Shown here: one piece after another, positions 1 through 6,718 of the stretch
How the letters are laid out: the number at the start of each line of letters is the position of its first letter
How positions within the stretch are numbered: position 1 is the stretch's first letter
Source of the DNA: Holosporales bacterium
GTDB lineage: Bacteria; Pseudomonadota; Alphaproteobacteria; BNTO01
Length of the DNA stretch: 17,960 bases
Assembly: GCA_031273545.1 (NCBI GenBank)
Contig: JAISRQ010000048.1
Location: forward strand, 1 to 17,960
Reading direction: 5' to 3'
Position numbers and translations under genes: made by a program
The notes under the pieces: generated by a model
Database searches by the model: none
Told to the model about the DNA's origin: nothing
The model's input: the letters and a program-made list of their open reading frames with translations, nothing else

Positions 1-118
1 CTCAAACGCGATAAAACCATGGATTTCCGCGATGACAATAAAGACTAGTGTTTCATTGAAGTCGCGTTCGTTTTTACTCGCAATAAAAACCCGGTATTTG
101 ATCGCGTTTGAGTATATT
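1..118. repeat. Family 3 palindromic repeat, copy 1
   Basis: The segment is bounded by a perfect 12-bp inverted repeat: CTCAAACGCGAT at 1-12 and ATCGCGTTTGAG at 101-112. Positions 49-120 align without gaps to 12800-12871, about two thirds identical by eye and better over the last 40 bases. This identifies a second copy beside the other repeats. The left boundary may lie outside the window. The right arm overlaps the proposed TTG start of the next gene. A short miniature inverted-repeat element is the simplest reading; two copies alone cannot fix its limits. Confidence 0.5.
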
Positions 119-734
119 CGCAACTTACAATTATGTTCAACGCGATTCAGAGGGGTATGTTGAACTTAATTCAGATGCTATGGGTCAGATCCCTCCTCAG
201 ACGGTACGAATGGAGATCTTCGAAAACATGATGGTGCGATTCAACGTTAATGAGGATGTAACCATAAAAGCTTTTAGCATTACTGGTGGAAATCAAATCA
301 GAGCGAGAAATATTCTTGATTGCTTTCGACATTGTCAGGACGGGATCTGTGATCCCCTTGTAAGAGGAGGAGCTGAGGAAGCGCGAGCGTCAGAGTACTA
401 CCCCGACGATATGAGATCATTCTTGGAGTGGTATCGCGAAGAGTATGCTGATATTTTTCCTCCTCGCTTGCCGAGTCGTACTCCTTTTCGGCTTGTACGA
501 AAATCAGTGTTTAATAATCTTGTAGAGGCATTTGCCGTGTCTGAATACGTGGCCCTAAACGCTCTTTCCACTGCCTGTGGAAATATAGAAAGAGCGATAG
601 AAATTCTAGAAAGAGATCATGAAGTCAATGCCCTTTATAATCGACCATTAAACACCTATAATCGACGATTAAACATAGTGAACAACGACGCCATTAACAA
701 TCGAGCATTTGATCCTCGAAATTGCATTAATTGA
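108..734 (+). CDS. Hypothetical protein with two UBA-like segments
   Basis: I do not recognise a named family for this 208-residue protein. Two similar segments stand out. Residues about 31-73 contain FNVNEDVTIKAFSITGGN followed by RARNIL. Residues about 132-170 contain LVEAFAVSEYVALNALSTAC followed by GNIERAIEILE. Both resemble the three-helix ubiquitin-associated fold (L-x2-M-G-F ... A-x2-AL ... GN-x-E-x-A-x2-L), the second more clearly; the GF of the classical loop is AF here. No signal peptide or membrane segment is visible. The C-terminus is Asn/Arg-rich and contains a duplicated heptapeptide. The start is uncertain: TTG at 108 keeps coding-like sequence but lacks a Shine-Dalgarno site and lies in a repeat arm; ATG at 180 would give 184 residues and keep both segments. 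Host ubiquitin binding is inference; TS-N or another small helical fold is an alternative. Confidence 0.6.
   Translation: MSIFATYNYVQRDSEGYVELNSDAMGQIPPQTVRMEIFENMMVRFNVNEDVTIKAFSITGGNQIRARNILDCFRHCQDGICDPLVRGGAEEARASEYYPDDMRSFLEWYREEYADIFPPRLPSRTPFRLVRKSVFNNLVEAFAVSEYVALNALSTACGNIERAIEILERDHEVNALYNRPLNTYNRRLNIVNNDAINNRAFDPRNCIN
636..677 (+). repeat. 21-bp tandem duplication inside the UBA-like gene
   Basis: Two adjacent 21-base units both begin TATAATCGAC and continue with ATTAAACA, differing at a few positions. They encode two related heptapeptides (YNRPLNT and YNRRLNI) near the protein's C-terminus. The frame is kept because the unit is seven codons long, so slippage at this place would lengthen or shorten the tail without breaking it. 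Confidence 0.75.
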
Positions 735-751
735 ATTTGAAAAAAGTTGTT

Positions 752-803
752 CGCAAAAAAATGTAATCTTTTGGGGAGTTATACTGGAGCCCCAAAAGAT
801 TGT
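752..803 (-). terminator. Rho-independent terminator of leuS
   Basis: Read on the minus strand, a 12-bp perfect stem (AATCTTTTGGGG with CCCCAAAAGATT, at 765-776 and 790-801) with a 13-nt loop is followed by ACATTTTTTT. This is the classical hairpin plus T-tract, about 90 bases past the leuS stop codon. The outer arm is also the left arm of a family 2 repeat, so the terminator seems to be built partly from repeat sequence. Confidence 0.7.
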
Positions 804-873
804 GGAAAATAAGATGAGTCATAGTAAGTATTTCACTTAGCCAAAAACCAGCAATCATTTGGGGATGGGGCTT
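780..873. repeat. Family 2 palindromic repeat, copy A
   Basis: It begins TATACTGGAGCCCCAAAAGA and ends with GCAATCATTTGGGGATGGGG. The ends are inverted copies of each other (CCCCAAA-(N)-GATTG-(N)-GG against its complement), separated by about 45 bases. It lies between the convergent UBA-like gene and leuS. It shares layout and end motifs with copies near 5640, 12083, 12653, 15275 and 16558, and a partial copy near 6550. Confidence 0.75.
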
Positions 874-888
874 CCCCCCTATACCCGC

Positions 889-3729
889 TTACACGACGAT
901 ATTTACAAGCTTGTTCGGCACGACAATAACTTTCCTTATAGGCTTCGTTCCTATAAATCTTTTCGCGCCATCCACCATCAGCGCCGCCATTTCCAGGGCC
1001 TCGTCGCTTGTGTCTATATCAGCCTCAAAAGTCCCACGCAAGCGCCCATTTACCTGAACAGCAATCGTAACAACGTCATCTTTCGTCAGCTTACTGCGCA
1101 ACGTCGGCCATGCCAAGAATGTCGTGTTTTTCGATGTATTAAACAGTTTCTGGTACGCCTCTAGCGCGAAATGCGGAGCAAACGGCATAAAAACACTTAC
1201 CCAAATGTACATCACCTCCGCCATCGCCTCAGAAGATGGGAGCGCACGCGCATCTCCGCCCATGCCGGCTTCCCCTTCGGCTCCGTTCTTCGTCCTTTCT
1301 GTTGCCCCCTTTCCCGCATCTTTTTCACCGCTTATCCCAAACACGCTTTCAATTTCCCTAGTTAGCTCTCTGTGAAAAGCGATCCCCTTGTGAAAAGCGA
1401 AATTATTCAACGATTTGTCGATTTTTCCCAAATATTTGTGTGCAATCTTCAATATTTCGTCGGATTGCGGAATGTCATTCGCCTCCACCGCGCGTGCCAA
1501 CCCCTTCTTTAGCAAAACCTCTGACATGTGGAATTTTTCGCAAACCTGCTCACATAAGCGCCACGTTTTGTTTAAATACCGCCATGCGCCATCCAGGGCT
1601 TCCGTATTCCAATCAAAATCCTTTTCATATGGAGTATCCGACATAATAAATATGCGCAGCGCATCCGCCCCATACGTTTCGACAATTTGCTCCGGGTCGA
1701 CCAAATTCTTCTTAGACTTGCTCATCTTTTCCGAACGCACAGCGGTCACGGGGTGCTTGCCATCCTGTGTTACGTAGTTGCCATTCGGATCTCGTTCCAC
1801 TTCACCTGGAAACAACCACTTTCCTTGCTCATCCTGAAAGGATGTGTGACAAACCATGCCTTGAGTCAGCAAAGTCGAAAACGGTTCGCGCACGTTAACA
1901 TACCCAAGGTCGTTCAGTACCATGGTAAAAAACCGCGCATACAGCAGGTGCATCACAGCATGCTCCACTCCGCCTATATACATGTCAACAGGCATCCAGT
2001 CTGCCATTGCGGTTTGATCCACAGGCTCATGATAATGTGGACAACAATAGCGCAGGAAATACCAAGACGACTCAAAGAATGTGTCAAGTGTGTCCGTTTC
2101 CCTCGTGGCGTTATGTCCACAAACTGGGCATGTCGTGTGCTTCCAGGTTGGGTGTTTGTCCAAGGGGTTGCCAGGTTCTTTAAAGTCCACGTCATCCGGG
2201 AGCACGACAGGCAAATCCTTCTTGGCGACTGGGACGATGCCGCACTTGGAGCAGTGAATCATTGGAATTGGACAGCCCCAATAGCGCTGCCGTGAAACGG
2301 ACCAATCCCGTAGTCTATATGTGGTTTTTCTCTCGCCTGATTTTGTTTGCTCTATGTGGTCGCACGCTTTCTTCCTAGCGTCGAGAACGGACAAGCCATC
2401 CAAAAACCCAGAATTGACCATCGTTCCAACTGTTTCCACATATGGAAGCGCTGGAGCATCGTCGTGACTACGCTGAATTACTCGTTTGATTGGTATGTTG
2501 TACTTCGTTGCAAAGTCAAAGTCGCGCTCGTCATGAGCAGGACAGCCGAATATTGCGCCTGTGCCATATTCCATCAACACAAAATTGGCCACAAAAACGG
2601 GGATATGTTCCGTTGGGCTGAGCGGATTTTTTACAAATATGCCTGTATCATACCCTTTCTTTTCAGCCAAGCTTTGTGCGCTTTCTGTGGCGGGAATCTT
2701 TTGGCACTCGCAAACAAATTTCGCCAAAGCTGGGTCTTCTGACGCTAAAAACGCGACCAAAGGGTGCCCAGGAGCAACAGCACAAAAGCTTGCGCCAAAT
2801 AGCGTTTCTGGACGTGTCGTGAATATAAGCAGCTCAGGATCGTCAAAGCCTGTTAACTTTGGGCTGTTGATGAGTTCGAACTTTATGGAGGCGCCTTCGG
2901 ATTTGCCGATCCAGTTCTCTTGCATGATTAATACTTTTTCAGGCCATCCCTCAGTATTGGGCAAGGAGGAGGATGATGATTGCGAACGCTTTGATGAGGA
3001 TGCGTTGGATGTGTCGCTGTGAGAGGCGGGGCTTGAGTCTTCATCGTGAGGAGTGCTCGCACATTGTTCATTTCGGGCAGCATCCTGCTCAGAAGAACGC
3101 GTTCCACGCAAAGAGTCTAAGTTCCCCAACAATTCCTCTGCATAGTCCGTGATGCGCAAACACCAGTGTTGCAGCTGTTTTTTTACAACATCCGCTCCAG
3201 ATCGCCACCCTTTTCCGTCAATTACCTGTTCATTTGCTAAAACTGTATTATCCACAGGGTCCCAATTCACCCACGAATCTTTCCGGTATACTAGCCCTTT
3301 TTCGTACATTTCAATAAAGATCCGTTGCTCGTGTCCGTAATATTCTTCCGAACACGTAGCAAGCTCCCTGTCCCAATCGTACGAAAGCCCCAGCGGGATG
3401 AGCGCCTTTTTCATTGCTTCTATGTTTTTATACGTCCATGTTTTTGGGTGCGTTCCGTTCTGAAGGGCGGCGTTTTCGGCAGGCATCCCGAACGCGTCCC
3501 AGCCCATGGGGTGTAATACCTTGTACCCCAGCGCCTTTTTTAAGCGCGCCAATACGTCACCTATGCAATAATTCCGCACATGTCCCATGTGAATCTTCCC
3601 AGATGGGTACGGAAGCATCTCAAGGACATAGCACTTCTTGTCAAGTGGCGACGTGGTTGGCGTCGCGTCTGCTTTTTCCTCTTCCCAAATTTTTTGCCAC
3701 TTAGCTTCAACGCTTCTAAACGAATACAT
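889..3729 (-). CDS. leuS: Leucyl-tRNA synthetase
   Basis: Cytosolic class I aminoacyl-tRNA synthetase that charges tRNA-Leu, 946 residues. The HIGH-type motif is HMGH at 47-50 (in EMLPYPSGKIHMGHVRNY) and KMSKS is at 668-672. The CP1 editing domain has TTRPETLFG at 304-312, GYDTGIF at 359-365 and HDERDFDFA at 399-407. CxxC pairs HCSKCG and CPVCG, at about 492-497 and 534-538, fit the zinc-binding insert. The N-terminus matches the family and I see no better start than ATG 3729, although its Shine-Dalgarno site is weak. Odd: two low-complexity insertions, one of about 50 residues (208-258, Ser-rich) just before the conserved EGWPEKV, and one of about 35 residues (799-833, Gly/Ala/Glu/Lys-rich) in the anticodon-binding region. 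They explain the above-usual length. All catalytic and editing motifs are intact, so the enzyme is probably active. Confidence 0.97.
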   Translation of the reverse strand: MYSFRSVEAKWQKIWEEEKADATPTTSPLDKKCYVLEMLPYPSGKIHMGHVRNYCIGDVLARLKKALGYKVLHPMGWDAFGMPAENAALQNGTHPKTWTYKNIEAMKKALIPLGLSYDWDRELATCSEEYYGHEQRIFIEMYEKGLVYRKDSWVNWDPVDNTVLANEQVIDGKGWRSGADVVKKQLQHWCLRITDYAEELLGNLDSLRGTRSSEQDAARNEQCASTPHDEDSSPASHSDTSNASSSKRSQSSSSSLPNTEGWPEKVLIMQENWIGKSEGASIKFELINSPKLTGFDDPELLIFTTRPETLFGASFCAVAPGHPLVAFLASEDPALAKFVCECQKIPATESAQSLAEKKGYDTGIFVKNPLSPTEHIPVFVANFVLMEYGTGAIFGCPAHDERDFDFATKYNIPIKRVIQRSHDDAPALPYVETVGTMVNSGFLDGLSVLDARKKACDHIEQTKSGERKTTYRLRDWSVSRQRYWGCPIPMIHCSKCGIVPVAKKDLPVVLPDDVDFKEPGNPLDKHPTWKHTTCPVCGHNATRETDTLDTFFESSWYFLRYCCPHYHEPVDQTAMADWMPVDMYIGGVEHAVMHLLYARFFTMVLNDLGYVNVREPFSTLLTQGMVCHTSFQDEQGKWLFPGEVERDPNGNYVTQDGKHPVTAVRSEKMSKSKKNLVDPEQIVETYGADALRIFIMSDTPYEKDFDWNTEALDGAWRYLNKTWRLCEQVCEKFHMSEVLLKKGLARAVEANDIPQSDEILKIAHKYLGKIDKSLNNFAFHKGIAFHRELTREIESVFGISGEKDAGKGATERTKNGAEGEAGMGGDARALPSSEAMAEVMYIWVSVFMPFAPHFALEAYQKLFNTSKNTTFLAWPTLRSKLTKDDVVTIAVQVNGRLRGTFEADIDTSDEALEMAALMVDGAKRFIGTKPIRKVIVVPNKLVNIVV

Positions 3730-4091
3730 AATGTGCCGTGTTCAATACTAAACTGACATAATAGTAGCAGATAATTTTGGGGCGTACCCGCTCTCCATAA
3801 GAAAATGAATAGTTGGGAAGTGAAGGGGAAGATAGGATATGAGAGAAGAGGGGAGGAATGGAATAGGAGTTAGGACTAGGAGTAATAGCTGAATAGAGCC
3901 CCCGGATAGATCGAGAAAAATAATGAGCCTCCACCCCAACCACCACCTTTTATCCTAACAGAAAAAAGTTAAGGAATCGTGAAGGTTAAAAATTACGCAT
4001 TTTAGATAAATTCTATCATTGACGGCCCATTAACTATTTTGTGATAGGGTTAAAGGTGGTGGTTGGGGTAGGGCCTCCAATAACCCTTCTC
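3730..4091. other. leuS-trkH intergenic region
   Basis: There is no convincing gene in these 362 bases between trkH and leuS, which run in the same direction. It holds a purine-dominated tract on the plus strand (about 3797-3900, runs of G/A with few C) and, next to it, a family 1 palindromic repeat (3925-4078). Open frames crossing it on the minus strand have skewed Ser/Pro composition caused by the purine tract and are not believed. No clear sigma70 promoter for leuS was found; leuS may be read from an unrecognised promoter or from trkH readthrough. Confidence 0.6.
3925..4078. repeat. Family 1 palindromic repeat, copy 1
   Basis: The ends contain a perfect 18-bp inverted repeat: ACCCCAACCACCACCTTT at 3933-3950, with its complement at 4052-4069. 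It continues inward imperfectly as CCTAACAGAAAAAAGTTAA on the left and TTAACTATTTTGTGATAGGG on the right. The centre includes ATTGACGGCCCATTAAC, which is also in copy 2. On the minus strand the arm ends GGCTCATTATTTTTC, so it could serve as a terminator for trkH. Related copies are at 10562-10700 and 12429-12570. Confidence 0.85.
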
Positions 4092-5546
4092 CTACCTACG
4101 CCAAAACGACGGCACCAGCAACGTCAGCAACGTCAGCAACTCAAGCCGCCCTAGAATCATGCACGCAATCAGCACAACCTTTGCGCCCCACGCGATTGAA
4201 ATTTGCGCGCCTCCAGGGCCAACCAAGCGCCCGACCCCAACGCCAACATTTCCAACAGCAGCAATCGCAGCAGACAGCGACGTTTCAAAATCAAGTCCGT
4301 AAGACGCTAATAGTAGGGATGCTACTCCAATTGTAAATATATACAGCGCAATAAAAACAAAAATAGATGCGGCAATTGACTCAGTTACCTTTTGTCCATT
4401 GTACATAGGAATGAAAACGCCATGTGGCCGCCGCAACTGCAATATATGCGTTTTGGCGCACGCGAAGAGGATTTGGAATCGGAATATTTTGATCCCGCCA
4501 GACGTTGACCCCGTACAACCGCCAATAAGACTCATTAGCGGGAACAATACTGCCGCAAATTCGCCCCATCGTTCGTAATTACTATTAAATAATCCTGTAG
4601 TTGTTATAAATGAAACCGAGTTAAACACGCCTTCTCTTAAACTACTAATTAAAGATAGGTCACTATTATACCACCTTAGAAATGTCGTTAACAGTGCAAA
4701 TACCGCCAGCACCTCAAAATACCCCCTTAATTGAGGATCTTTTTTCATTAAACCAAAGTTACCTTTTAGCATTTTTATAAATAAGATAAGCGAGCTTCCA
4801 CCTAAAATCATGCTCAAAAGCATGACGATTTCGCTCCATACATTATCTAAATGCGCCAATGAATCCGCATGAGTTGATAAGCCACTTGTTGAAATTGTTG
4901 ATATCGCATAGCAAATAGATTCCTCGAGTGGCAGTCCAGTAAGCCTAAGTAATACGAAAGATATCGCAATTAACCCAGAATATATTCCCACGATCCATGC
5001 TGCAATTTGAGCGACACTTGGCATAATTTTTTCGTTTTTATCAGACGACTCTGTCCGAAACAGTTGCATTCCTCCTATGCGCAAAATTGGGAAAATGATC
5101 ATTCCCATGAGGATCATCCCTACGCCCCCAACATAACTTAGCAAAAATCGCCATGCAACAATCCAACGGGGCATGAGCGACATGTCGCGGATTACTGTGG
5201 TTCCCGTTGTCGTTAGCGCGGCAACACCTTCGTACCACGAGTCAATGAACGATAGCTCTAATGGCTTACAACAAAAAAACGGAAGCCCCGCAAATATAGG
5301 CAAAATAAACCAAGTTAATGAGGTTAATAGAAATGTATCCGTGCTGCCTATTTGAATATTGTTCGACCGCTTATTCGCAAAAAACAACGACAACCCAATA
5401 AACATGCATCCACCAATTGGAAAGAGAAAATCGTTAATTTGGATGTTTCCCGTTATGCAAAATTCAAAAAGAATGGGAATACACATGAGTATTCCAACCG
5501 TGGTGAGGAGGACCCCATTTATAAATAAGACCCCGGACCAATTCAT
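4092..5546 (-). CDS. trkH: TrkH-family potassium uptake protein
   Basis: Inner-membrane K+ translocating subunit of the Trk system, 484 residues, the usual length for TrkH. Four selectivity-filter loops can be read: TTTGTTV (about 112-118), STISTSGLST (216-225), TTTGLFN (315-321) and NVGVGVG (433-439). There are many hydrophobic segments, plus the characteristic GGCTGSTSGGIK at about 342-353 and GRLELLTLL at the C-terminus. I chose ATG 5546 over the upstream TTG at 5564: GGGAG lies about 11 bases upstream and the length fits TrkH. In the family, TrkH works with the cytosolic NAD/ATP-binding TrkA, which is not in this window. The closest alternative is KtrB, but length and motifs favour TrkH. 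It is followed by a family 1 palindrome that may end its transcript. Confidence 0.95.
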   Translation of the reverse strand: MNWSGVLFINGVLLTTVGILMCIPILFEFCITGNIQINDFLFPIGGCMFIGLSLFFANKRSNNIQIGSTDTFLLTSLTWFILPIFAGLPFFCCKPLELSFIDSWYEGVAALTTTGTTVIRDMSLMPRWIVAWRFLLSYVGGVGMILMGMIIFPILRIGGMQLFRTESSDKNEKIMPSVAQIAAWIVGIYSGLIAISFVLLRLTGLPLEESICYAISTISTSGLSTHADSLAHLDNVWSEIVMLLSMILGGSSLILFIKMLKGNFGLMKKDPQLRGYFEVLAVFALLTTFLRWYNSDLSLISSLREGVFNSVSFITTTGLFNSNYERWGEFAAVLFPLMSLIGGCTGSTSGGIKIFRFQILFACAKTHILQLRRPHGVFIPMYNGQKVTESIAASIFVFIALYIFTIGVASLLLASYGLDFETSLSAAIAAVGNVGVGVGRLVGPGGAQISIAWGAKVVLIACMILGRLELLTLLTLLVPSFWRR

Positions 5547-5639
5547 ATACTCTGGAGCTCCCAACGAATGTAGACATTACCCTGAGAAGTCGTTTTCATA
5601 TGGTGTAAATTATCAATTGCCATATTAGAACCTACCTAT

Positions 5640-5735
5640 GTATACCGGAGTCCCCAAAGGTTTCGGACAAAAAATTGAAGAATCGTAAGCTTTTCTTTCC
5701 CAAAAAGTTCGTAAGCATTTGGGAGCGGCATGCTC
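5640..5735. repeat. Family 2 palindromic repeat, copy B
   Basis: It begins GTATACCGGAGTCCCCAAAG and contains GAAGAATCGTAAG, also found in copy E. It ends AAGCATTTGGGAGCGGC. The end motifs are inverted relative to each other, more diverged here than in copies A or G. It lies upstream of trkH in the divergent intergenic region. Confidence 0.7.
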
Positions 5736-5792
5736 ATCTAGTGTGGGAGTTTTTAATGAAAAAAGAAGCTCCAAATGTGATAATTTCTTAAC

Positions 5793-5816
5793 AAAAAAGC
5801 TACTTTGAAGAGTAGC
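5793..5816 (-). terminator. Minus-strand hairpin terminator upstream of trkH
   Basis: On the minus strand GCTACT-CTTCAA-AGTAGC (6-bp perfect stem, 6-nt loop) is followed directly by TTTTTTG, the standard intrinsic terminator layout. No minus-strand gene precedes it before the divergent Sel1-like gene. It would therefore end either a small RNA starting in 5817-5990 or a leader transcript of trkH. Confidence 0.5.
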
Positions 5817-5951
5817 GCATATGCACTTTGTGCGCAATCACTCGGAAATTATCAAATCTTTTGTAAACAATTGACCTCACGAAAAGGATGAGCTTTATTT
5901 CACTTCGTAGAAAAAGCGAATGCGAGAAAGGTGCGTCATTGATGTTTTTTG

Positions 5952-5980
5952 TTGATTTCGCATGTTGACGGTGGTATAAG
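5952..5980 (+). promoter_or_regulatory. Candidate sigma70 promoter of the Sel1-like gene
   Basis: A -35-like TTGATT at 5952-5957 and a -10-like TATAAG at 5975-5980 are separated by 17 bases. They sit about 38 bases upstream of the chosen ATG. The -35 matches 4 of 6 consensus positions and the -10 matches 5 of 6. The same TTGATT-17-TATA layout appears before the coiled-coil gene on the other strand. Confidence 0.45.
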
Positions 5981-6017
5981 TTAACCAAGTTTAGTGTTTT
6001 TTTTAAATGATTATAAT

Positions 6018-6515
6018 ATGTTGTCTCGAATTTTTAAGATTTCGTTTTGTAGAGCTTTATGCCTTTCGTTGGTCTTTGTTTCTTTTTGTGGAGGAACTGC
6101 CGTTGCAGGTGACGCTGTTGGTGTAGCAAATGTAGTCGGGGGAAATCCTAGGAATACCGCACATCAAACAAATTTTCGTGTTGAACAATTAAGTAATAGG
6201 AATGCCATTGATGTATCAGAAGAAAAGATGTTTAGTTGCTTTGAACGTGGTGCCGAAATGATAGATCGTTGGTTTGCATATTGTTGTTATGTAGGTAAGT
6301 ATGACACTGAAATCGTTAAGGATTTGTGTAAAGAAAAAGATATTTGTGCGTGGTACCTGTATGGGAGGTACTTACTAGAGGGGAAAGGTGTACCTGGTAA
6401 AAACTTAGATGCGGCTAGTCGTATTTTTCAATACTTGGTAAAAAAGACCGACGACCCTAGATCTGTATTTTTGGGAAATAGGGGAATAGACTTAATGGGA
6501 CTAATGGAAGACTAG
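6018..6515 (+). CDS. Small secreted Sel1-repeat-like protein
   Basis: A 165-residue protein starting at ATG 6018; an upstream in-frame GTG at 5994 gives eight unlikely extra residues. The N-terminus is a clear Sec signal peptide: basic MLSRIFK, a hydrophobic core CRALCLSLVFVSFCGG, and a likely cleavage after TAVA. The C-terminal third contains AWYLYGRYLLEGKGVPGKN followed by LDAASRIFQYL, which matches the Sel1/TPR-like repeat pattern (LGxxYxxGxGVxxDxxxAxxxxxxA). There is only one recognisable repeat. Sel1-like proteins act as protein-interaction scaffolds and are common in host-associated bacteria; the specific role here is unknown. No Shine-Dalgarno site is evident. A partial family 2 repeat begins just past the stop. 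Confidence 0.75.
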   Translation: MLSRIFKISFCRALCLSLVFVSFCGGTAVAGDAVGVANVVGGNPRNTAHQTNFRVEQLSNRNAIDVSEEKMFSCFERGAEMIDRWFAYCCYVGKYDTEIVKDLCKEKDICAWYLYGRYLLEGKGVPGKNLDAASRIFQYLVKKTDDPRSVFLGNRGIDLMGLMED

Positions 6516-6600
6516 CTAACGTTTGATGGCTAAAACGACAACATTCAGTTCGCCAGCGTTTGACTACCTCAGAAACCCGCAATCATTCGGGGAGTGGTGG
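6516..6600. repeat. Family 2 repeat, partial copy C with a duplicated half
   Basis: Positions 6550-6600 match the right half of the other copies: AGCGTTTGAC, then CCGCAATCATTCGGGGAGTGG. Just before it, 6516-6548 carries a weaker version of the same half (ACGTTTGATGGCTAAAACGA then CAACATTC). The usual left end (TATACCGG, CCCCAAAG) is missing. It looks like a truncated and internally duplicated element abutting the Sel1-like gene. Confidence 0.6.
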
Positions 6601-6718
6601 CAAGGCGGTGTAGGTCGAAAAAACCCCCTAATGGACGCGGTATTAAAGGCTAAGTGAAAGTTAGGGGGAGTCTAAACTTCCACATTAATTTTTTGTGGTT
6701 ACACATGACACGGCGACC

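Larger units (their letters stand above)
5547..6017. other. Divergent intergenic region between trkH and the Sel1-like gene
   Basis: In 471 bases there is no supported protein gene. It contains a family 2 repeat (5640-5735), a minus-strand hairpin terminator (5793-5816) and a plus-strand promoter candidate (5952-5980). A minus-strand frame of about 62 codons (5800-5988) starts with TTG, has no recognisable domain and ends inside the terminator stem; I do not call it a gene. Because a minus-strand terminator sits upstream of trkH, a short minus-strand RNA in 5817-5985 is possible. Confidence 0.55.

Noticed and set aside
3248..3256. Perfect DnaA-box sequence TTATCCACA
   Set aside because: It is a single box inside the leuS coding region, with no cluster and no AT-rich unwinding region; expected by chance.
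3716..3946. 76-codon minus-strand frame upstream of leuS
   Set aside because: Its Ser/Pro/Leu bias is the reverse complement of the purine tract, and it overlaps the leuS start.
5800..5988. 62-codon minus-strand frame upstream of trkH
   Set aside because: TTG start, no ribosome site, no recognisable domain, and its stop lies inside a terminator stem; a non-coding transcript is more likely.
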